Shown here: in pieces, positions 60,083-64,000 of the stretch | Layout: the number at the start of each line of letters is the position of its first letter | Position numbering within the stretch: the stretch's first letter is position 1 | Assembly: GCA_005808475.1 (NCBI GenBank) | Contig: SYLY01000273.1 | Span: 35,196-99,195, forward strand | Direction: 5' to 3' | DNA: 64,000 bases | From: Acidobacteriota bacterium | GTDB lineage: Bacteria; Acidobacteriota; Terriglobia; Bryobacterales; Bryobacteraceae | Program-made: the position numbers and the translations under genes | Notes under the pieces: model-generated | Told to the model about the DNA's origin: nothing | What the model saw: the letters and a program-made list of their open reading frames with translations, nothing else | The model's database searches: none

Positions 60083-62618
60083 CTACTCGACGTTGACCGA
60101 CACCACGGGGGAGTGTACGGGAACGGGCTGCTGCTTGGAGTCCTTGACCGCCAGGTCGGTCAGACTCACGGTTGTCGAGCCTTTGCCGATGGCCTGAAAC
60201 ACCAGATTCACCAGCGAACCGGAACCGTTGACACCCGTCATTCCGGTCTTGCGGGTCAATTCCACCGTCGCCTCGCCGGCATCGTTACGAATATTGCGCG
60301 TGAAGATGTTCTGCTGTCCGTTGCCGACGAAAAGCGTTCCCTTGGTGACAGTCGTTCAATCGCAACACCTTGGGGTCCCACTTGATCTTCAGCGGAGCGC
60401 CGAAGATGTCGCTTCCGTTGTCGAGCTGGACCATTACCGTCAGAGCGCTGCTCACTTTGGTGGCGATCGCTCCGCCCGGCAGAAAGCTGATTTGCGCGCG
60501 AGACATCCCACCAGGCGCGGCGGGGACGCCGGATGGGGGCGGCGGCGCCCCGCCGGGGACGTTGACGCCGGGCAGTTGGAAGGGCAGCCCTTGGGGCAAC
60601 CCCGCAGGCGGCGTTCGAGGAGGATCAGGCGGGGGATTGGATGCCGCGGGAGCGGGCGTGGGAGGCGCGGGAGTGGGCGCGGGCGGAGCGGCGGCGGCAG
60701 GGGCCGGCTTGACAACCGGCTTCGGAACTTCGACGCGCGGGCTACGGTTGAGCTTCACCGAAGTGTCGTTTCCGGCGGCGACGTCGCGCAGGTTGATGTC
60801 CTGGACATCGGCCGTCCGGATGATGTGCGGCACCAGCGCGATCAGCAACTCGCTGTTCGTCTTCTCGATGTTCTCGCCGCTGAACAGCCGGCGCAGAATC
60901 GGAATATTGCCAGGCCCGGGCGTGCCGGAAATCGACCGCGTGTCCTGATTCTGCATCAATCCACCGAGCAGGCTCACCTCGCCTTGGCGCAGCCGGACGA
61001 AATGCGTGAATTTGCGTTGCCCGATGACGGGCTGCGACAGGCCGCCGACATCAATGCGGTCGCGCACGTTCGAAATGTCGATTTCCACCTGAAGGCTCAC
61101 TTCGTCCGAGCCGTGCACCGTGGGCGTCAAGCTGACGTTGACGCCGACATCGGCGAACTGGAACTGCGTGCTGACGAGCGGCGACACGCCGATCGCTCCG
61201 ACGCCGGGCTGGAAACTGCCCGTGGCGTACGGAAAGCGGTCGCCGATTTTGAGATCGGATTTGACGCCGTGCGTCGCGCGAATCTGGGGCGACTGCAACA
61301 CGCGGGTCCCGCGATCGGTCATGAGCGCCTGCAGAAGGAAGCTCGGGACCGCGACCGCGAAATCTCCGTGGCGGATGTTGGGAACATTGGGCAAGCTGAC
61401 CAATCCGCTGGAGGTCGTTCCCGTGGCGGGCGTTCCGGTTGTTGTCGTTGTGGTGGTGGAACCGGTGGTTCCCGTCGTTCCGGTCGTGCCCGTCCCGTTG
61501 GAACCGGTGATCGATCCCAGAACACTCCGGGGCGAGAAACTGACCGGCAGCCGCAGTCCGTTGGTGCCGCCGCTGGTGAATGAAGCCGCCAGATCCCGCG
61601 TTCGGGACCGGTTCGCCTCCATCACCACCACGTCGATGACCACTTCGCCCTTCGGTTTGTCGACATCGGCGACCAGCTTTTCGGCGAGCAGCACCTGATC
61701 CACGGTTCCGCGCACCATGATCACGTTCTGCGTGTTAAAGGTGAACACGCGGCGGATGTCGGTGACCGATCGCAAAATGGTGGCGATTTCCTGCAACTCC
61801 TGCGGCGTCGTGAGGTTCTTCAGGTAGAACGTCTTGACCACCATATCCTCGTGATCGCGCCGCTTGGTGACGTTGTCGTTGGTCAGGAAGAGCGTGTTCG
61901 GAGAGAGCGGCTTCCAGTACGTTTTGGTCAGGATCGACAGGTGGTCCAGCGCCTGCTCGAGCGAAGTATTGCTGAGGTCGATCGAGTAGTTGCGGCCCGT
62001 GCTCTGGTACTCGGGATCGAAGATGACGTTGACCCCCGCCAGCTTGCCGAGCGTCTCGTAGAGCACCTTGACCGGCTGGTTGTTCATCTTCAGGGTGGAA
62101 ATCTGCCGCTGGAGGGGCTTCAACTCCGGGGCCGGAAGCATGGAGGCGAGACGCTCCTCGAGATCGACGCGCGCGGCCTCCGACGGATTCAGAGCCGAGC
62201 GGTCCTGGGATCCACCCTCCGCCCTTTTCTTCGCCTGGTCGATCATCTGCATCGTCCGCCGCAGTTCCTGGGCGGAACCGCCGGACGAAGGATCGGTGGC
62301 GAACGCCTTCTGGAATTCGGCCGCCGCCTCCTCGAGCTTGCCTTCCTCGCGAAGCCGCATGCCGCGATCGAAATGGAGCTGTCCTGCCTGGAACCGGACC
62401 CGGCGCACCGCCAACTGATATGCCGCATCCTCGGGGTCGATCGACACGGCCTCTTCGAAAAGCTCGAGCGCCTTGTCGAAATCGCGCTTGGCTTCGGCCA
62501 GTCTGCCATCCTTGAGCAGCTTTTCGGCTTTGCGGTTGCGGGCCAACGCCGGACCGGCGAGCGGCGCGAGCATCGCCAAGGCCGTGATTATCACGGCTAA
62601 ACGGTTCAAAAGAAGCAT
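60083..62618 (-). CDS. GspD/PilQ-type secretin with N-terminal TPR and C-terminal cohesin-like domain, one-base frameshift
   Basis: A secretin of about 844 residues if one base is corrected. Order: signal peptide; TPR-like repeats (about 25-115); secretin N-domains (MNNQPVKVLYETLGKLAGVN; VFTFNTQNVIMVRGTVDQVL); the secretin ring with VNVSLTPTVHG and GEVSLLGGLMQNQDTRS; a Pro/Ala-rich linker; and a C-terminal beta-sandwich like cohesin (IKWDPKVLRLND). At about 60350 an extra base shifts the frame, which would stop at 60285. In the other frame the domain continues (VELTRKTGMTGVNGSGSLVN) to 60083, 11 bases before the pseudopilin gene. The outer-membrane pore of a type II secretion-like system. Confidence 0.85.
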
Positions 62619-62713
62619 CTTACGTCGTCCGGTCCTGTGTTATCCTCAGGGTAGGTCGTTCCCCGTCATAAAAGACTGACGCGGAAAGGCTTCCTGGCGT
62701 TGAGTACGATTCC

Positions 62714-63187
62714 ATGGCCGACACCCCCAAACAGTTCAAGGTCCTTTCCGATAATCGGCAGGCGCGCCACAATTATGAGCTCCTCGACTTTTATCAAGCG
62801 GGGCTAGTCCTCACCGGAACGGAGGTGAAGTCTGCCCGCACCGGGAGGATCAACCTCCAGGACGCCTTCGGCGATATCGTCAATGGCGAAGCGTGGCTGA
62901 TGAACGCGCACTTCAGCCCGTACTCGCACGGCAACCGCGCCAATCACGAAGCCGTTCGCAAGCGCAAGCTGTTGCTTCACAAGGACGAGATCGAGAAAAT
63001 CTTCGGAAAAACCCGCGACCGGGGCTTCACGCTCGTTCCCACCAAAGTGTACCTTAAGGAAGGTCTCGTGAAATGCGAGATCGCCGTCGCCCGCGGCAAG
63101 AAGCTCCACGACAAACGCGATAGCGAAAGAAAACGGGAGCAGGAGGCCGAAGCTCGCGCGGCGGTTCAACGACGACGCAAGGATTGA
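62714..63187 (+). CDS. smpB: SsrA-binding protein SmpB
   Basis: A 157-residue SmpB, the tmRNA partner in ribosome rescue. Family signatures are NRQARHNYELLDFYQAGLVL, TGTEVKSARTGRINLQDAF, NAHFSPYSHGN and the basic C-terminal tail ending in RRRKD. Length is normal. No tmRNA gene was seen in the window. It is divergent from the secretin operon and ten bases upstream of pepA. Confidence 0.96.
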   Translation: MADTPKQFKVLSDNRQARHNYELLDFYQAGLVLTGTEVKSARTGRINLQDAFGDIVNGEAWLMNAHFSPYSHGNRANHEAVRKRKLLLHKDEIEKIFGKTRDRGFTLVPTKVYLKEGLVKCEIAVARGKKLHDKRDSERKREQEAEARAAVQRRRKD

Positions 63188-63196
63188 TTCATTTTC

Positions 63197-64000
63197 ATGC
63201 AAGCCACCATTCGGCGCGCGACGGCCCCGGCGGCCGATTCGGACGCTCTCATCGTTCTGGCCTTCGCTGGCGAAGCTCCTAAGCTGGACGCGCCTTGCGA
63301 CACCGTCATCGCCCATCTCTATGAATCCGGCGAGTTCTCGGGCAAGCCCGGCGAGACCGCCGTTCTGCACGCGCCCGCCGGTCTGGCCACCCGCCGCCTG
63401 ACACTGGTGGGATGCGGACCGGCGGATAAATTCGGAACGGCCGAGATGAGGGCCGCCGCCGGGACGGGCCTCCGAACCGCGAAGTCGAAGTCGGCGCACT
63501 CGTGCGCTTTGACGCTGACGGCCGCTCATTCCACCGGCGCCTTCGTGGAGGCCGCCATCGAAGGCGCGATCCTCGGAGACTACGAGCCCGACCGCCACAA
63601 GACGGGACCCGACAAGGACGCCAAGCACGTCGGCTCGTTCGAGATCCTGCTCGCCTCCGGTCCGGACGCGGATGCGTCCGCGGGCTTCGAGCGCGGGGTG
63701 ATTTTGGCCGAGTCGCAGAACTTCACCCGCTCGCTCGTCAACGAACCGTCGAATCTGATGAATCCTCTCGAACTGGCCTCGCGGGCCGCGGCGATGGCCG
63801 CGGAAGTGGGGCTCGACATCGAGGTCCTCGACGAGGACCGGATGCGCCAGATCGGAATGGGATCGCTTCTCGGCGTCTCGATGGGCAGCGATGAACCGCC
63901 GGCGTTGATCGTGCTGCGCTACCGTCCGGAGAGTTACGCGGGTGCGGCGCACCTCGGGCTGGTGGGAAAGGGCGTCACGTTCGATTCCGGCGGCATCTCC
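63197..64000 (+). CDS. pepA: Leucyl aminopeptidase (M17), 5' part
   Basis: From ATG 63197 the frame is open to the window edge (268 codons), so the gene is truncated only by the window. The N-terminal macro-like domain is followed by the start of the catalytic domain: TRSLVNEPSNLMNPLELA, then ALIVLRYRPES and LVGKGVTFDSGGIS, which includes the active-site lysine and metal-binding Asp. Cytosolic di-zinc aminopeptidase; start codon 10 bases after smpB ends. Confidence 0.93.
   Translation, partial: MQATIRRATAPAADSDALIVLAFAGEAPKLDAPCDTVIAHLYESGEFSGKPGETAVLHAPAGLATRRLTLVGCGPADKFGTAEMRAAAGTGLRTAKSKSAHSCALTLTAAHSTGAFVEAAIEGAILGDYEPDRHKTGPDKDAKHVGSFEILLASGPDADASAGFERGVILAESQNFTRSLVNEPSNLMNPLELASRAAAMAAEVGLDIEVLDEDRMRQIGMGSLLGVSMGSDEPPALIVLRYRPESYAGAAHLGLVGKGVTFDSGGIS

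Noticed and set aside
60285..60360. Programmed frameshift in the secretin gene
   Set aside because: No slippery heptamer or obvious downstream stimulator was seen; a one-base insertion or sequencing error explains it.
1..64000. tRNA, rRNA or tmRNA genes
   Set aside because: None was recognised by eye, including near smpB. A covariance-model search could still find a small RNA that I missed.

Overview
The window is GC-rich, densely coded DNA from a diderm bacterium, most likely an acidobacterium of the Solibacter/Bryobacter type. Signs of this are Oar-like TonB-dependent outer-membrane proteins, VWFA-related acidobacterial proteins, a DUF1549/DUF1553 cytochrome next to a DUF1501 protein, twin-arginine Gfo/Idh/MocA oxidoreductases, an M81 peptidase, and many very similar SDR and dehydrogenase genes. 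lpxB, lnt and lipA show an outer membrane with lipid A and lipoproteins. No rRNA or tRNA gene and no CRISPR array was seen. The taxonomic call is inference from gene content.

Layout. 0.3-5.4 kb: a five-gene operon with start/stop overlaps (MDR dehydrogenase, class III aminotransferase, Gfo/Idh/MocA, SDR, MetE-C-like methyltransferase) of unknown pathway. 5.4-10.9 kb, minus strand: a compact type III-A CRISPR effector operon, cas10-csm2-csm3-csm4-csm5, with a Uma2 nuclease gene directly after it. Its Cas10 has no HD domain but keeps GGDD. There is no cas6, cas1/2, CARF effector or array. 11.0-22.7 kb: a large SEC-C protein, a tandem metallo-beta-lactamase protein, a response regulator, a coiled-coil/VWA/Oar operon, a SelW-like protein and a Tat-exported oxidoreductase. 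22.7-26.1 kb: a cytochrome c protein, then a debris field with three broken genes, including a truncated copy of an aldolase that is intact at 27.9-28.6 kb. 27.9-34.6 kb: a minus-strand operon of aldolase, DUF362, GAF, DUF1501 and DUF1549/1553 genes.

35-37.8 kb is a mosaic: a broken Oar-like gene, two VapBC-type toxin-antitoxin pairs, a scrap of reverse transcriptase, a scrap of histone-deacetylase-like gene, and a partial copy of the lnt 3' end. 37.8-44.6 kb is mostly housekeeping: lnt, lipA, msrA, an M81 peptidase and a diaminopimelate-decarboxylase-like gene. 44.8-47.0 kb looks like a decayed diversity-generating retroelement (DGR): a C-type-lectin/FGE-fold target gene, a GC-rich 14-base repeat followed by a hairpin, a frameshifted bAvd gene, and an Asn-codon-rich template-like repeat, with no intact reverse transcriptase. 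A third PIN toxin pair follows.

48.4-51.6 kb holds the most intriguing intact module: a tight three-gene operon of a CHAT caspase-like protease, an unrecognised 250-residue protein and an LCAT-like serine lipase, with a small SEC-C protein just downstream. The arrangement suggests a protease-controlled lipase, possibly anti-phage, but that is inference. 52.5-64 kb returns to core functions: a VWFA protein, an M1 peptidase homologue that has lost its zinc-binding motif, lpxB, a methyltransferase, a response regulator, two pseudopilins, a secretin with a single-base frameshift before its C-terminal part, smpB, and the start of a leucyl aminopeptidase gene.
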